Assembly: GCF_000384255.1 (NCBI RefSeq)
Contig: NZ_KB913035.1
Coordinates: 843,362-907,361 of the forward strand
Reading direction: 5' to 3'
From: Methylotenera mobilis 13
GTDB lineage: Bacteria > Pseudomonadota > Gammaproteobacteria > Burkholderiales > Methylophilaceae
DNA length: 64,000 nucleotides
Position numbers and translations under genes: made by a program. This document shows positions 54,470 to 63,311 of this stretch, piece by piece. Position 1 is the stretch's first letter; every line of letters begins with the position of its first letter. The notes beneath the pieces were generated by a model. That model did not search any database, was not told where the DNA came from, and saw only the letters and a program-made list of their open reading frames with translations.

Positions 54470-55165
54470 TTACCATCTGATGGCTTGCCCATCATAGGCA
54501 ATAAATTGCCCTGTTGTGTTGAGGTTTGATTGTTCAATCACCTTGCGTAAGCCAGTAACACTTGTTTTAGTGTCGATTAATGCATTGCTACCGCCCATTT
54601 CGGTTTGCACCCAGCCCGGGTGTAAGGTGACGACGGTAATGCCTAACGGTTGTAAGTCTATCGATAAGCTTTTCATCACCATATTCACTGCCGCTTTTGA
54701 ACTTCTGTAAATATAACTACCACCACTGGTATTATCATCTAGGCTACCCATTTTGCTAGACAGTGTGGCAATTTTTTTGAGCTGGCTATTGGCAAGCTGA
54801 GGCGCAAAAGCCATTGCCATTTTCAATGGCGCCATACTGTTCACCTTAAACGCATCTAGCCAATCGTTGGTATTGATATCGTCTGTGCTGCTATCTGGGT
54901 AAATACCTGCATTATTGATGAGTAAATCTATTTTTAAATCTTTTAGCTGAAGCGCTAAAACATCAATTTGAGCAAAGTCGGCAACATCCAATGGCAATAT
55001 TTGTATGTTTGCATGTGTTTTTGCCAATGCTTGTAATGCACTTGCATCTCGTGGTGAGCGGCAACATGCTAATACCATCCAGCCGTCACGTGCATATTGG
55101 CTAGCGAACTCCAGGCCAATGCCACGGTTGGCGCCAGTGATGAGTACTTGATAGTTTTCTGACAT
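54470..55165 (-). CDS. Short-chain dehydrogenase/reductase
   Basis: A 231-residue classical SDR. TGANRGIGLEFA is the NAD(P) loop, LLINNAGIY the active-site support, and SYIYRSSKAAVNMVMKSL holds the YxxxK catalytic pair. The acceptor Arg in ACCRSPRD favours NADPH. It lies downstream of the LysR regulator with 124 bases between them and may share its control. Substrate unknown. Confidence 0.9.
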   Translation of the reverse strand: MSENYQVLITGANRGIGLEFASQYARDGWMVLACCRSPRDASALQALAKTHANIQILPLDVADFAQIDVLALQLKDLKIDLLINNAGIYPDSSTDDINTNDWLDAFKVNSMAPLKMAMAFAPQLANSQLKKIATLSSKMGSLDDNTSGGSYIYRSSKAAVNMVMKSLSIDLQPLGITVVTLHPGWVQTEMGGSNALIDTKTSVTGLRKVIEQSNLNTTGQFIAYDGQAIRW

Positions 55166-55289
55166 AAACGACTCCTAGGTGTTAATTGATTTGATGTAAG
55201 TTACTCAAAAGTGTTTGTTGATCATGTTGCTGTGTTTGAAACTTATCTTGTTGTTTAATTCAAACTGTTTTTAAAAACGCTGTCTGTGC

Positions 55290-56210
55290 CTACCCAAACT
55301 TAATCTCACTGAGTGTTTTTGCTAAATAATCAAATACGACTCTCACACGCTCTGCCACAGGACCTCGCTGTGGACGGTACACATAAATACCCCATGGGGC
55401 GGGTGCTTGATCTGCTAATACAGAAACGAGCTGGCCATTTTGGATATATTTTTTACATATAGCATCAGGAAGCTGACCGTAACCGACGCCAGCAAGCACT
55501 GCCGCTAGTTCTGCCTCGATGTCATCTGAAATGAAGGCTGGCGCGCTAGGAAAACAGTCAGGCTCATTCGCAAAAGACCAAGGCCACATTCTGCCTGTAT
55601 TCTGGTCAATAAGTCCTGTGTATGGCATTCCACATAAATCGTTGACTTGATTAGGAATGCCGGTTTTTTCTATCAGCGCAGGCGCGCCTACTATATGAAA
55701 TTTAATCTCATTCACACGTCTTGCAACATTTCTGTTGTTGCTGAAAAAACCGATACGCACCCCAATATCCATTTGATCAGCCACGACATTATCAATTAGG
55801 TCGGAGAATCTAAGGTCTAGCTGAATGTTCGGGTACTCTTTTGCAAACGCAGTGAGGGCTGGCAGTAAATATTGGCGTCCAAATGTGCTTGGCATCGTTA
55901 TTTTAACTGAGCCTTCTATTGCTTTCGGTGCATGTGTGTGCTGATTCAGCTGGAAGAGTGCATCCACTTGCTCAATCACACCTTCACTTTTTAGTGCCAT
56001 TTGCTTACCAAATTCGGTAATGGTAGTGTTACGTGTGCTTCTGTAAAACAGAGGTTCACCAACGCGTTCTTCTAATTCTTTGATGGCGCGAGTGACAGAT
56101 TGTGGTGAAATGCCTAGACGGACTGAGGCTTCTTTAAAATTGGCGGATTCTGCTACTGTTTTGAATATACGTAGCATTTCTAATTGATTCTGCATGAATA
56201 AGTAATCCAT
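55290..56210 (-). CDS. LysR-family transcriptional regulator
   Basis: A 306-residue activator or repressor. The N-terminal HTH is NFKEASVRLGISPQSVTRAIKELEERVGEPLF, followed by the effector-binding domain. A shorter start at Met6 (MQNQLEMLR) is possible. It overlaps a 29-bp operator-like palindrome at its start and diverges from the molybdenum hydroxylase genes, so it probably controls them. The inducer is unknown; it may be the substrate of the hydroxylase. Confidence 0.9.
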   Translation of the reverse strand: MDYLFMQNQLEMLRIFKTVAESANFKEASVRLGISPQSVTRAIKELEERVGEPLFYRSTRNTTITEFGKQMALKSEGVIEQVDALFQLNQHTHAPKAIEGSVKITMPSTFGRQYLLPALTAFAKEYPNIQLDLRFSDLIDNVVADQMDIGVRIGFFSNNRNVARRVNEIKFHIVGAPALIEKTGIPNQVNDLCGMPYTGLIDQNTGRMWPWSFANEPDCFPSAPAFISDDIEAELAAVLAGVGYGQLPDAICKKYIQNGQLVSVLADQAPAPWGIYVYRPQRGPVAERVRVVFDYLAKTLSEIKFG

Positions 56211-56237
56211 AATTTGGAATTATCAATTCCAAATTAT
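56209..56237. promoter_or_regulatory. LysR operator: 29-bp palindrome
   Basis: AATAATTTGGAATT-type 13-base arms, perfectly symmetric around ATC (arm ends TTTGGAATT and AATTCCAAA). It contains the T-N11-A LysR core and overlaps the start of the lysR gene, 131 bases before the 2Fe-2S gene at 56369. The shape fits a repressor-activator site in the divergent promoter. Confidence 0.75.
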
Positions 56238-56368
56238 TCCATATAATGATAGTTAACAGTATGAGATAGTGCTATTTTTGCATTTATTGTTATTTAGCAT
56301 TAAACGATAATTGCCGTATTAAGTTTATAAAATCAATATTGAAACAACAAATTAGAGGGTAAGCCATC

Positions 56369-56827
56369 ATGATTATTTTGAATATCAATGGTAAAGAAGA
56401 GAAGCTAGACGTGTCTGATGATATGCCGATATTGTGGGCATTAAGAGATGTCATGCATTTGACTGGTACCAAGTTTGGTTGTGGCATGGCGCAATGTGGT
56501 GCCTGTACGGTTCATTTAGATGGGGAGCCGATTCGTTCGTGTATTACGCCTATCGCTGCTGCAGTTGGTAAAAAAATTACCACGATTGAAGATATTCAAA
56601 ATGATAAAGTTGGCCAAGCGGTGCAAGCAGCCTGGAGTGAAGTGGATGTGGTGCAGTGTGGATACTGTCAATCTGGCCAAATTATGGCCGCGACAGCTTT
56701 GTTGACTAACAACCAAACACCAACTGATGCCGATATTGATGCAGCCATGAGCGGAAATATCTGCCGTTGTGGAACTTATCCGCGTATCCGTGCAGCGATC
56801 CACGCTGCGGCAACTAAATTAGCTTAA
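56369..56827 (+). CDS. 2Fe-2S subunit of an IorA-type molybdenum hydroxylase
   Basis: A 152-residue small subunit that carries electrons from the molybdenum centre. The plant-type cluster is KFGCGMAQCGACTVHLDG with SC downstream (about residue 61), and the second cluster is QCGYCQSGQIM and GNICRCGTYPRI. An RGG-type site (GAGGG) precedes the ATG. It is followed by the large subunit after 10 bases. There is no FAD subunit, as in the isoquinoline oxidoreductase group. Confidence 0.93.
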   Translation: MIILNINGKEEKLDVSDDMPILWALRDVMHLTGTKFGCGMAQCGACTVHLDGEPIRSCITPIAAAVGKKITTIEDIQNDKVGQAVQAAWSEVDVVQCGYCQSGQIMAATALLTNNQTPTDADIDAAMSGNICRCGTYPRIRAAIHAAATKLA

Positions 56828-56837
56828 GGAGATATTC

Positions 56838-59015
56838 ATGACTGCACCTTTAAATATCTCTAGACGTACTTTTATTAAAGCCTCAGCGCTAGTCGTTGGT
56901 GGTCTTGTGATCGCGTTTTCAATTCCGCAAGCTAAACGCTTTTTACTGCCTGGCGCAGCGAAAGAAACTGGCAATGCGGGTGAGGCAAAGCTCCCAGCAC
57001 CAAATGCCTTTTTACGGATTGGTACCGACAATACAATTACTGTGATGCTTGCCCATAGCGAGATGGGGCAAAGCATTTGGACAACATTGCCTATGTTGAT
57101 TGCAGAGGAGTTGGATGCCGATTGGAGCAAGATTAGAGTAGAACATGCTTCTGCATCCCCTGCATATCTTCATACTGCTTACGGCATTCAAATCACGGGT
57201 GGATCTTCTACCACTTGGTCTGAGTTTGACCGCTATCGTCAAGCTGGCGCGCTGACGCGACAGTTATTAATTGGTGCGGCTGCTGAGCAATTAGGTGTTC
57301 CTGCTGCTAATCTTAAAACAGAAAATGGTTTTGTCATTAGCGGCGACACGAAAATTAGCTATGGCGATCTCGCTGAAGCTGCAGCCAAGTTAGAAACGCC
57401 GAAAGCCGTTACGCTAAAAGACCCTAAAGATTGGAAAGTGATCGGCAAGGCGACTAAACGTCTGGATGGCCCGGAAAAAATTAATGGCACTGCGGTATTT
57501 GGGCAGGATGTTCATTTCGATGGCTTGATGACTGCCATGGTGGCGCGTTCACCAGTATTTGGTGGCTCAGTAAAGTCTTTTGATGCAAGTGCTACCAAGC
57601 AAGTCAAAGGTGTTCAGCAGGTGGTGCAAGTGCCTACGGGTATTGCGGTGGTGGCTGATAATTATTGGGCAGCAAAACAAGGCCGTGAAGCACTGAAGGT
57701 CGAATGGGATTTAGGTCCCAACGCAGGCCTTGATTCAAAAGCGATGCTTGAGGACTTTAGAAGCAAAGCGGCTAATCCTGGCTTGGTCGCAGCACAATTG
57801 GGTGATAGCAAAGCTACGTTATCTAAATCTGATAAGTTAATCGAAGCTGAATACGCATTGCCATATTTAGCACATTCACCGATGGAGCCGCTCAACTGTT
57901 CAGTCCGTATTGAGAAAGATGCTTGTGAAATTTGGACAGGCACGCAAATGCAAACAACAGACCTGCAAGCTGCGGCAAAAATATTAGGACTTAAGCCTGA
58001 GCAAGTCAAAATTCATACGCTTTTCTTAGGTGGTGGTTTTGGGCGGCGTGCAAATCCAGCGGCTGACTTTGTGTCAGAGGCGGTGCAAGTGGCTAAAGCG
58101 GCAGGTGTGCCAGTGAAAACAGTGTGGAGTCGTGAGGATGATGTGCAGGGTGGTTATTATCGCCCGATGTATTTGCACAAGGCTAAAATCGGTGTGGATA
58201 CCAATGGTTTTCCAGCAGCTTGGGAGCAAGTGACGGTAGGTCAGTCAATTATGTTAGGGACACCATTTGAAGCTTTTATGATTAAAGATGGCGTTGATGC
58301 TACCTCAGTAGAGGGCATTGCAGATTCACCGTATTTGAAGCAAATTCCTCACTATCATGTGAGTTTACATACCGTGAAAACTGGTATTCCTGTGCTTTGG
58401 TGGCGTTCAGTTGGTCATAGCCACTCTGCATTTGTGATGGAAAGTTTGATTGATGAGCTTGCACATAGTGCGAAAAAAGACCCATTAGATTACCGTCGTG
58501 CGCTTTTGAAAGATCACCCACGTCATTTATCTGCACTTAATTTAGCCGCTGAGAAAGCCGAGTGGGGCAAGACATTGCCTAAAGGGGTTTCAAGAGGAAT
58601 TGCCGTGCATGAGTCTTTTGGCAGTTTCGTTGCGCAGGTCGCGGAAGTCTCTGTTGATCAAGGCGCAGTGAAAGTGCATCGTATGGTGTGTGCTATTGAT
58701 TGCGGTCTTGCAGTAAATCCTGACTCTCTAAAAGCACAAATGGAATCTTCGATTTCTTTTGGCTTAGGAGCTGCCATGCAAAGTGAAATTACCTTTAAAG
58801 AAGGTAAGGTTCAGCAATCTAACTTTCATGACTATCTCGTGATGCGCATGAGCGATATGCCCAAGGTTGAAGTACACATCGTGCAAAGCACTGAAAAAAT
58901 GGGTGGCGTTGGTGAGCCTGGCTTGCCGCCTGTTGCCCCTGCGGTGACGAATGCAATTTTTGCGGCTACAGGCAAACGCATCCGTCAATTGCCGATTGGC
59001 AATCAGCTGGCTTAA
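56838..59015 (+). CDS. Molybdopterin-binding subunit of an IorB-type hydroxylase/aldehyde dehydrogenase
   Basis: A 725-residue large subunit. The N-terminus [20 protein letters not shown] is a twin-arginine signal with a membrane segment, so the folded enzyme is exported. It has [17 protein letters not shown], the Moco motifs [14 protein letters not shown] and [16 protein letters not shown], and the catalytic Glu in [10 protein letters not shown]. Related enzymes oxidise isoquinoline, nicotinate or aldehydes with cytochrome c or quinone as acceptor. The substrate is unknown. It may serve aldehyde oxidation in this methylotroph. Confidence 0.9.
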   Translation: MTAPLNISRRTFIKASALVVGGLVIAFSIPQAKRFLLPGAAKETGNAGEAKLPAPNAFLRIGTDNTITVMLAHSEMGQSIWTTLPMLIAEELDADWSKIRVEHASASPAYLHTAYGIQITGGSSTTWSEFDRYRQAGALTRQLLIGAAAEQLGVPAANLKTENGFVISGDTKISYGDLAEAAAKLETPKAVTLKDPKDWKVIGKATKRLDGPEKINGTAVFGQDVHFDGLMTAMVARSPVFGGSVKSFDASATKQVKGVQQVVQVPTGIAVVADNYWAAKQGREALKVEWDLGPNAGLDSKAMLEDFRSKAANPGLVAAQLGDSKATLSKSDKLIEAEYALPYLAHSPMEPLNCSVRIEKDACEIWTGTQMQTTDLQAAAKILGLKPEQVKIHTLFLGGGFGRRANPAADFVSEAVQVAKAAGVPVKTVWSREDDVQGGYYRPMYLHKAKIGVDTNGFPAAWEQVTVGQSIMLGTPFEAFMIKDGVDATSVEGIADSPYLKQIPHYHVSLHTVKTGIPVLWWRSVGHSHSAFVMESLIDELAHSAKKDPLDYRRALLKDHPRHLSALNLAAEKAEWGKTLPKGVSRGIAVHESFGSFVAQVAEVSVDQGAVKVHRMVCAIDCGLAVNPDSLKAQMESSISFGLGAAMQSEITFKEGKVQQSNFHDYLVMRMSDMPKVEVHIVQSTEKMGGVGEPGLPPVAPAVTNAIFAATGKRIRQLPIGNQLA

Positions 59016-59019
59016 TCCC

Positions 59020-59997
59020 TTGAAATCAGCAGACTTAGAAGTATTAGACAGAGCGCTTGATTGGCTGAATGACGGATATCAGGCGCATTTGTTTACCGTA
59101 GTAAAGACGTGGGGCTCTGCGCCACGTTTACCTGGTGCGGTGCTGGTGGTGCGAGAAGATGGGCATTTGATCGGCTCAGTTTCTGGTGGTTGTATTGAAG
59201 ATGATTTAGCAGATAAAGCGCGCAATCGAACGTTGCCCACGCAACCTACAATCATGGAGTATGGCGTTAGTCGTGAAGATGCACAGCGCTTTAGAATCCC
59301 ATGCGGCGGGCAATTACAGATATTTGTAGAGCCATTGAATGGCGTAGCTCAGTTGGAACCGATTATTCAGAACCTACGTCATCGTAAACTGACCAAACGC
59401 TCTGTAAACATTAGCACAGGGGAAATTAAGCTTACGGAAGTATTGCCTGAAGGAGCGCCGAGAATAGAGGACGATTGGTTTCATACCTACTTTGGTCCGC
59501 AATGGCGCTTATTGATTATCGGCGCTAATCAACTTGGCGCTACGCTAGCAAGTATGGCGCAAGCATTAGATTTTGATGTGTTGGTATGTGAGCCACGCCA
59601 AGAAATTCGCGATGAGTGGCATGTAGAAGGCGCGACTTGGGTATACGGAATGCCTGATGATGTGGTGCTCGATATTGCCCCAGATGCACATACGGCGATA
59701 GTGGCGGTGACGCATGATCCTAAGCTAGATGACATGGCGTTGCTTGAAGCATTAAAGTCTGATGCATTTTATGTAGGCGCACTTGGTTCACACAAAAATC
59801 AGGAAAAGCGCCGTGAACGTCTACGTATGTTTGATTTGAGTGAATCAGAAATTGCGACCATGCGCGGCCCAGTGGGGTTACGCATCGGTAGCCGTACACC
59901 AGCCGAAATTGCTGTTGCCATTCTTGCTGAGTTGATTCAAGTGCGGGCGCAACAGACGACGATTGGTTTGGTAAACCAAGTAAGTTGCGCAGCTTAG
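59020..59997 (+). CDS. xdhC: XdhC-family molybdenum hydroxylase maturation factor
   Basis: Inserts or sulfurates the molybdenum cofactor in xanthine dehydrogenase-type enzymes. It has an N-terminal XdhC/CoxI domain (KTWGSAPRLPGAVLVVREDGHLIGSVSGGCIEDDLADK), then a Rossmann domain ending AHKNQEKRRERL-like GALGSHKNQEKRRERLRMF and GLRIGSRTPAEIAVAILAELI. The likely start is TTG 59020, five bases after the large subunit stop; an ATG at 58951 would overlap that gene by 65 bases. It matures the hydroxylase above it. Its stop overlaps that of the convergent mocA-like gene. Confidence 0.88.
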   Translation: MKSADLEVLDRALDWLNDGYQAHLFTVVKTWGSAPRLPGAVLVVREDGHLIGSVSGGCIEDDLADKARNRTLPTQPTIMEYGVSREDAQRFRIPCGGQLQIFVEPLNGVAQLEPIIQNLRHRKLTKRSVNISTGEIKLTEVLPEGAPRIEDDWFHTYFGPQWRLLIIGANQLGATLASMAQALDFDVLVCEPRQEIRDEWHVEGATWVYGMPDDVVLDIAPDAHTAIVAVTHDPKLDDMALLEALKSDAFYVGALGSHKNQEKRRERLRMFDLSESEIATMRGPVGLRIGSRTPAEIAVAILAELIQVRAQQTTIGLVNQVSCAA

Positions 59998-60593
59998 CGT
60001 TTTAAATCTGCGGGTATATCAATGTCCGCTAAAATTCCCGCATCCTTGCATGGCAGCATATAAACTGCATCTGGATATCGTTTGATAATAGCGCGCGCCC
60101 CTTCATCACCATGTAGATTTTCTAGTTCGCTACGATATTTGGCAGCAAAGCCAACAGGGTGGCCACGTTGGCCCTCATAGGTAGGGATGACAATCGAATG
60201 ATTAGCATGATTTGATAGCTGCTCAGCAACGGCGCTAATCGTAGCAGGTTTAATATATGGCATATCTGCCAGAGCAATCACAAAACCGTCTTTTGCGGCT
60301 TCAAACTTAGATGAGAAACGAATGGCCATCGCTAGGCTATCTGCCATGTCTTGCTTATTCTCTTCACATGCCACAATGTTAAAGCCGATACTGAGTAATA
60401 ATTCAGCAAGCTGAGCATTTTCTGCGCGCACCACTGCAATGCTAGTTGGCATTGCCTCAATCAGATTCTGAGCAGAGGCCACTGCGATTGGACGACCATC
60501 TGGCAAAGCTTGTAATAGCTTGTCAGACGACCCGAATCGACGTGAAAATCCAGCCGCTAGTAATATGCCTATCATTGATATCATCCTTTTCAT
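59994..60593 (-). CDS. mocA: MocA-like molybdenum cofactor cytidylyltransferase
   Basis: A 199-residue NTP-transferase-like protein. ILLAAGFSRRFGSSDKLLQALPDGRPI is the nucleotide-binding loop, and ALADMPYIKPATI and RGHPVGF are family motifs. In the MocA group it joins CMP to molybdopterin to make the MCD cofactor used by XdhABC/IorAB-type enzymes. That fits its place beside xdhC and the hydroxylase. It runs against them, overlapping their last 4 bases. The start could be the second or third Met. Confidence 0.88.
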   Translation of the reverse strand: MKRMISMIGILLAAGFSRRFGSSDKLLQALPDGRPIAVASAQNLIEAMPTSIAVVRAENAQLAELLLSIGFNIVACEENKQDMADSLAMAIRFSSKFEAAKDGFVIALADMPYIKPATISAVAEQLSNHANHSIVIPTYEGQRGHPVGFAAKYRSELENLHGDEGARAIIKRYPDAVYMLPCKDAGILADIDIPADLKR

Positions 60594-60773
60594 GACTTAG
60601 GGCTTTATTGCGCTTTTAAGAGAAGGCGCAGTTAATATGACTAAAAAATATTTTACTTAAAGATTAGTGTTCTAGCATGACGTAGGTCATGCTGGCATAT
60701 CGCGAGTGATAGTATAGTGTCGTTAGACGTGAATAGATTTTACGTGTTTATTAAGGGTGGATTTAAAATTTAT

Positions 60774-60998
60774 ATGGCGATAATACTCAAAAGAATTACC
60801 AATATACTTACCATTGCTGCCACCATACTGATGGTGCTTGGCTTAATTTATGTAGTGGTTAAAGATAAGCCGATTGGTGATTTTATTTCGGAAGTTGCTC
60901 TATGCTATTTAGCCATTTCTGTTTTTAATTATCTCATGTTTGGCGCTGCCACTTTGTGGCATCGAGACATTAAAGCTGCGCAGAGTGATGGCAAGTGA
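60774..60998 (+). CDS. Small membrane protein, hypothetical
   Basis: A 74-residue protein from ATG 60774 (a longer GTG frame opens at 60717). Two hydrophobic segments are visible (TIAATILMVLGLIYVVV and ALCYLAISVFNYLMFGAATLW). The ribosome site is AAGGGTGG, a little far. No family is recognised and the function is unknown. Confidence 0.55.
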   Translation: MAIILKRITNILTIAATILMVLGLIYVVVKDKPIGDFISEVALCYLAISVFNYLMFGAATLWHRDIKAAQSDGK

Positions 60999-61084
60999 TT
61001 TTATCGACAGCGCTTTACTCAATAAGCTTTAATATTTAGCCAAGCTTTTAACGCAGGCTTGAAGCTTTAACACAAGCTTCAAGC

Positions 61085-63025
61085 TTAGCTAAGCCCCATC
61101 GTTTTTAGTTTGCGATAAAGCGTGTTGCGGCTGATGCCAAGCTTGCGTGCTACCGCGGAAATATTGCCAGACTCAGCCTGCATGGCAAGTTGTATTGTGT
61201 GACTTGTTACGTCACCTAAATCTAACGATTTCGAAGGTGAGTCATTGATGTTTGCCAGAAGCGGCGTGGATATCTCATCAATAAAATCTTGAGTCAGGTG
61301 CAGTGTGCTAATAGGCAACCCATCTGCTAATGCTAATGCCGTACGCAGGACATTATGTAACTGACGGATATTGCCTGGCCATGAATGTGCTTTGAATATC
61401 TCCATGACTTCAGGGGTGATTTCTATGTTGCCAGCTTGCTCGATATGTAAAATAACATCAATCAATGCGAGTAAGTCAGAACGATCTCGTAAGGGTGGCA
61501 GTGCTACGCTCAAGCCATTAAGTCGGTAATAAAGATCGCTACGGAACGCGCCACATTCTACTTTCTCTTTTAGTTTTAAATTGGTAGCACTAATCAGCGA
61601 AAAGTTAACAGGAATCGTTCTTGTGCTGCCTAAAGGAGTAACGGTACGCTCTTGGAGCACCCTCAGTAACCTTGCTTGTAACGAGAGTGGCATATCGCCA
61701 ATTTCATCCAAAAATAAAGTACCACCGTTCGCTTGCTCAATTTTGCCAGGGCTACCTTTACGCCGCGCACCCGTAAAAGCACCTTCTTCATAGCCAAACA
61801 ATTCCGCTTCAATTAAGCCTTCTGGTAATGCTGCACAATTCACGGCAATCCATGGGCCTTTGTGCTGTGCGCTCGCTTCATGAATCGCACGTGCAAATAA
61901 CTCTTTACCAACCCCCGTTTCGCCCTGAATCAAAATAGGGATGTCTCGAGACAGCACTTGTTTTATTTGTTGTATAGCACGTGAAATTTTAGCGTCACCA
62001 CTGTCAAGCAAGTCCAAATTGGCCGCACTGGTTCTTTTGACGATAGCGGGAGGTGAGGTGCTAATCCGTTGTTTTTTATGCAGCAGCTCTACTTGTACAT
62101 AGATACGTGCACCATTATTTAACCTTAATGGAACGATTAACTTATCCGCACTCCCTGTCTGTCTTAATAGGCTTGTGAATGGAATATCAAACAATTGGTC
62201 AAAATTAATTGGCGGATAAGCGCGCGCGTTGTTCGCATTAGAGGCGCCTGTATTTAAGCTGAGTTGGAATTGGCCGCTTCTATTGATTGCTACCAGTTGA
62301 CCGCCTGCTGTAAAAATGGCGACACCTTCCCATAATGTGCCGATAAACTCTGGGCGAGCATGAAAATGTAGTACCACATCTCCTTGATGGCTTGCTAAAA
62401 ACAGTCGATTCTCAATCATCTGCGCAGACATTTTTATCAGCGCTAAGGTATGTTGTTGAGATGTATTGGAATCGTTAGAGACATCCAATGTGGCAATCAG
62501 TTGATTCTCAGCGCCAAAAATGGGGACGGCAGAACAGCTTAATGAGTGATGGTATGCCATAAAGTGCTCTGCACCCTGTACTGTGAGCGCTGATTGTTCA
62601 ATCAGTACCGTACCAATCGCATTTGTGCCTCTATGGTCCTCATGCCAAGATGCGCCAGCAGATAAAGCAACGCGTTGGTCTTCATTCATAAAATGATGCC
62701 CGCCAAGGCTATGCAGAATTACGCCTTCATCGTCCGTTAATATCACCACGTTACGCGTATGTGCGATTTGCTCGTTGAGCGTTTCCATCTCAGGTTGTGC
62801 AAGTTTAAGCAGTTGCTGATTTTGCTCACGTTTTAGTGCAAGCTCTTGCGCGGTAACAACTTCCAAACTTGGAGGTGAGTTTGTGTCGATACCATTTGCC
62901 AGACAACGCCTCCATGAGCGCTCAATCGCTTCAGCAATCGCCCCTTGTTCTACATTGCCATTGCTCAAAAACTCTTTTCTGGCTTGCAGTATGGTTGGGG
63001 TTTTATCTGTTGTGGCATTGCTCAT
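61085..63025 (-). CDS. AcoR-type sigma-54-dependent transcriptional activator
   Basis: A 646-residue enhancer-binding protein. A GAF-type sensor (about residues 60-220) and a PAS-like region come first. The sigma-54 AAA+ domain runs from about residue 345, with Walker A IQGETGVGKELFARAIHE, the sigma-54 loop FGYEEGAFTGARRKG and Walker B GGTLFLDEIGDMP. A Fis-type HTH (AVARKLGISRNTLYRKLK) ends the protein. Related proteins activate acetoin and alcohol oxidation genes. It is divergent from xoxF, whose upstream region has a sigma-54 promoter and matching repeats, so xoxF is the likely target. Confidence 0.94.
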   Translation of the reverse strand: MSNATTDKTPTILQARKEFLSNGNVEQGAIAEAIERSWRRCLANGIDTNSPPSLEVVTAQELALKREQNQQLLKLAQPEMETLNEQIAHTRNVVILTDDEGVILHSLGGHHFMNEDQRVALSAGASWHEDHRGTNAIGTVLIEQSALTVQGAEHFMAYHHSLSCSAVPIFGAENQLIATLDVSNDSNTSQQHTLALIKMSAQMIENRLFLASHQGDVVLHFHARPEFIGTLWEGVAIFTAGGQLVAINRSGQFQLSLNTGASNANNARAYPPINFDQLFDIPFTSLLRQTGSADKLIVPLRLNNGARIYVQVELLHKKQRISTSPPAIVKRTSAANLDLLDSGDAKISRAIQQIKQVLSRDIPILIQGETGVGKELFARAIHEASAQHKGPWIAVNCAALPEGLIEAELFGYEEGAFTGARRKGSPGKIEQANGGTLFLDEIGDMPLSLQARLLRVLQERTVTPLGSTRTIPVNFSLISATNLKLKEKVECGAFRSDLYYRLNGLSVALPPLRDRSDLLALIDVILHIEQAGNIEITPEVMEIFKAHSWPGNIRQLHNVLRTALALADGLPISTLHLTQDFIDEISTPLLANINDSPSKSLDLGDVTSHTIQLAMQAESGNISAVARKLGISRNTLYRKLKTMGLS

Positions 63026-63049
63026 ATTGTTGGCTACTTACCTTAAATG

Positions 63050-63081
63050 ATTGAACACCTGTCACGTGACAGATGTTCAAT
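63050..63081. promoter_or_regulatory. 32-bp inverted repeat, candidate enhancer of xoxF
   Basis: Symmetric outer arms ATTGAACA/TGTTCAAT surround the inner palindrome CTGTCACGTGACAG; only one base pair is mismatched (63058 with 63073). It lies 25 bases upstream of the activator gene and about 160 bases before the sigma-54 promoter at 63210, a normal enhancer distance. Confidence 0.8.
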
Positions 63082-63082
63082 T

Positions 63083-63098
63083 TTGACACAGTGTTCAA
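63083..63098. promoter_or_regulatory. Second enhancer-type repeat
   Basis: TTGACACAGTGTTCAA; its right half GTGTTCAA is the complement of the half-site TTGAACAC in the large repeat just before it. The two centres are 25 bases apart, so the two sites are almost on one helix face sequence. Confidence 0.6.
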
Positions 63099-63209
63099 AG
63101 TTAAATGCATTCAGCATGGAAGCAATATCTATTTCCATGAGATTTTTAGTTTATTGATTTTAAATAATTTTTTTATGAAAATTTATTTAAATAGTGGCTT
63201 TTTATTGTG

Positions 63210-63226
63210 TTGGCATGCCCATTGCA
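63210..63226 (+). promoter_or_regulatory. Sigma-54 promoter of xoxF
   Basis: TTGGCATG-CCCA-TTGCA places GG (63212-63213) and GC (63224-63225) exactly 10 bases apart, the -24/-12 rule. The consensus is TTGGCACG-N4-TTGCA, with one difference. Transcription would start near 63237, giving a leader of about 75 bases to the ATG at 63312. Confidence 0.9.
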
Positions 63227-63311
63227 ATATTAGCACTGTTACCAATGTCGTTTCAATGCATGAAATTAGTAATACGTAACTTAAATAATTTTTATAATTT
63301 GGGGATGCAAA

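Noticed and set aside
61085-63025. NtrC-type two-component response regulator
   Set aside because: There is no receiver domain; the N-terminus is a GAF-type sensor, so it is AcoR-like.
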